The translations under genes were made by a program, and so were the position numbers. From Hydrogenimonas sp. (GTDB taxonomy: Bacteria > Campylobacterota > Campylobacteria > Campylobacterales > Hydrogenimonadaceae), in contig NZ_JAOZOZ010000085.1 in NCBI RefSeq assembly GCF_029933015.1, forward strand, positions 1 through 6,742: a DNA stretch of 6,742 nucleotides, read 5' to 3'. The notes beneath the pieces were generated by a model. That model saw only the letters and a list, made by a program, of their open reading frames with translations, was not told the DNA's origin and made no database searches. Below are positions 5,726 to 6,742 of the stretch, in pieces (position 1 is the first letter of the stretch; every line of letters starts with the position of its first letter).

Positions 5726-6217
5726 ATGAAAGAGACAGCCGTCGAACTTTTCAACAACTACGCCTTTTTTCTCGTCTTTCTCCATGTACTCGGGGCCATC
5801 GTATGGGTCGGCGGGATGATCGGTATGAGACTGGCGGTCCATCCGGGGCTGCAGCATATCGATGATCCGAAGCATCGGATGGCGCGCACGCTGGAGATCG
5901 TCCGCAATCTTTTCGCTTTGGTACTCCCTTTCATCGTCCTGATACTTCTGACAGGACTGGTCATGGGATTGGCGGTCGGCGCTCCGGGAACGGATCTGGC
6001 CACCGTCGTCTACGTGAAGGAGGGGATCTGGCTGGTCATGACGGCCAACTATGCCGCGATGGTCTATCGCAGGAACGTGGCGGAGCGCCGTTTCGTCTCG
6101 GGAGATATGGCGGGCGCCAGAGAGATGATGGCCCCCATCCCCAACCTGATGCTGCCGGTCAATATCGCCCTGGGTGTTCTGGCTCTGGTGCTCGGCATCT
6201 ATCTGAGGGGCTTTTAG
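5726..6217 (+). CDS. Four-helix integral membrane protein, CopD-like
   Basis: This 163-residue protein has hydrophobic helices at about 12-36, 61-85, 95-114 and 138-161. The first helix carries FLHVLGAIVWVGGMIGMRL (H20, W27) followed by H39 and H44. The third begins VYVKEGIWLVM (K98, W102). Histidines plus a K...W helix in a four-helix bundle recall the CopD / HemJ-like superfamily of haem- or metal-related membrane proteins. The W.AGL.YLPR signature of HemJ protoporphyrinogen oxidase is absent, so I do not call it HemJ. The start is very well supported by TAAGGAGG (5713-5720), close to a full anti-Shine-Dalgarno match, five bases before the ATG. It lies 58 bp after alaS and one base before maf, and is probably in the same transcript. 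The exact function is unknown. Confidence 0.65.
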   Translation: MKETAVELFNNYAFFLVFLHVLGAIVWVGGMIGMRLAVHPGLQHIDDPKHRMARTLEIVRNLFALVLPFIVLILLTGLVMGLAVGAPGTDLATVVYVKEGIWLVMTANYAAMVYRRNVAERRFVSGDMAGAREMMAPIPNLMLPVNIALGVLALVLGIYLRGF

Positions 6218-6218
6218 A

Positions 6219-6742
6219 ATGCTGATTCTGGGGTCCGGCTCCGAGACGAGAGCGCAGATACTGCGCTCAAACGGGATCGATTTCGTCCAGAAGGCGTGCG
6301 ATTTTAACGAGGAGGCGCTGGACCATACGGTGCCCAAAAACTTCGTCTACCACGCCGCCATGGGCAAGATGAAAGCCTGCGAGGCGGCGCTGGGGCTAAA
6401 GAGGCCGATCTTGACGGCGGACACGGTCGTGACGGCCCGCGGCGAGATACTCCGCAAAGCGAAGGACGAAGCCGACGCCCGGCGGATCCTCGCGATGCAG
6501 AGCGGCAGCGACGTCTCCATCATCACCTGCATGGTCTACAAATCGCAAAAAAAGATGTTCGTCGACCTCTCCGATACGGTCTACACCTTCGCCCCTTTCG
6601 ACGAAGCGGATCTGGAGCGCTACATCGAAAGCGGCGAGTGGCGCGGCAAGGCGGGAGCCTGCATGGTGGAGGGTTTCTGCAAACCCTATATCCGCAGTGT
6701 CCGGGGCTACGAGAGCTGCGCCATGGGACTGACGGTGGAAAA
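6219..6742 (+). CDS. maf: Maf-family nucleoside triphosphate pyrophosphatase (3' end cut by the window)
   Basis: The ATG at 6219 opens a frame that runs off the window edge after 174 visible residues; typical Maf proteins are about 180-200, so only a short tail is missing. Maf enzymes hydrolyse non-canonical or excess nucleoside triphosphates to monophosphates and have been linked to septum control. Visible family marks are the N-terminal loop LILGSGSETRAQIL (2-15, in place of the common SSSPRR form), TADTVV with the likely catalytic D68, the K..DEA.A segment (80-87), GEWRGKAGACMVEGF (139-153) and the final YESCAMGL. The GKAG..M.EGF wording resembles the Campylobacter Maf as I remember it. 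The start follows the preceding stop (TAGAATG), with GAGGGG (6205-6210) inside the upstream gene as ribosome-binding site, so translation is likely coupled. Confidence 0.9.
   Translation, partial: MLILGSGSETRAQILRSNGIDFVQKACDFNEEALDHTVPKNFVYHAAMGKMKACEAALGLKRPILTADTVVTARGEILRKAKDEADARRILAMQSGSDVSIITCMVYKSQKKMFVDLSDTVYTFAPFDEADLERYIESGEWRGKAGACMVEGFCKPYIRSVRGYESCAMGLTVE

Noticed and set aside
3079..5757. An 892-codon open frame on the minus strand, antisense to the whole of alaS.
   Set aside because: It mirrors alaS codon use (GC-rich codons rarely yield stops in this antisense frame), its translation is low in complexity and resembles no family, and alaS on the plus strand is unmistakable.
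5726..6217. Calling the four-helix protein HemJ.
   Set aside because: The size and histidines fit loosely, but the W.AGL.YLPR stretch after the first histidine is missing (here WVGGMIGMRL).
5651..6337. A 228-codon minus-strand frame over the CopD-like gene and the start of maf.
   Set aside because: It is rich in His, Asp and Gln without domain patterns and opposes two well supported plus-strand genes with ribosome-binding sites.

Overview
The window looks like a GC-rich member of the Campylobacterota (formerly Epsilonproteobacteria). The coding DNA is GC-rich, but the gene starts sit behind AT-rich leaders with clear -10 boxes (TATAAT, TAAAAT, TACAAT), T-rich upstream DNA and no obvious -35. 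The Maf protein resembles the Campylobacter version from memory (GKAG..M.EGF), and alaS lying close to maf recalls the alaS-maf order of Campylobacter jejuni. A genus such as Hydrogenimonas or Nitratifractor would fit the base composition. That is inference; no search was run.

Layout. (1) 1-751, plus strand: the C-terminal end of an unidentified membrane protein, then a DUF2238/YjdF-type inner-membrane protein. (2) 752-789: a short convergent gap holding a perfect 16-bp palindrome. (3) 1935-790, minus strand: a two-gene operon encoding a ferredoxin:thioredoxin-reductase catalytic domain fused to a rhodanese domain, followed after 3 bp by a hotdog-fold thioesterase. (4) 1936-2062: a divergent promoter region. 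(5) 2063-3014, plus strand: three small genes with overlapping stop and start codons. These are a DUF883 (ElaB/YqjD-type) membrane-anchored protein, a two-helix YqjE/holin-III-like membrane protein, and a 97-residue protein I do not recognise. (6) 3103-5667, plus strand: complete alaS, whose promoter carries a 7-bp dyad over the -10 box. (7) 5726-6217: a four-helix CopD-like membrane protein. (8) 6219 to the window end: maf, cut by the window edge.

The window is mostly housekeeping and envelope genes. alaS provides alanyl-tRNA with editing, and maf is a nucleotide-pool house-cleaning pyrophosphatase. The YqjD/YqjE-like cluster is probably an envelope or stress module. The FTR-rhodanese fusion is the most distinctive protein and suggests ferredoxin-driven disulfide or persulfide chemistry. 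I see no tRNA, rRNA, CRISPR array, insertion sequence or phage module, and no defence system. No stretch longer than 300 bases lacks a gene.
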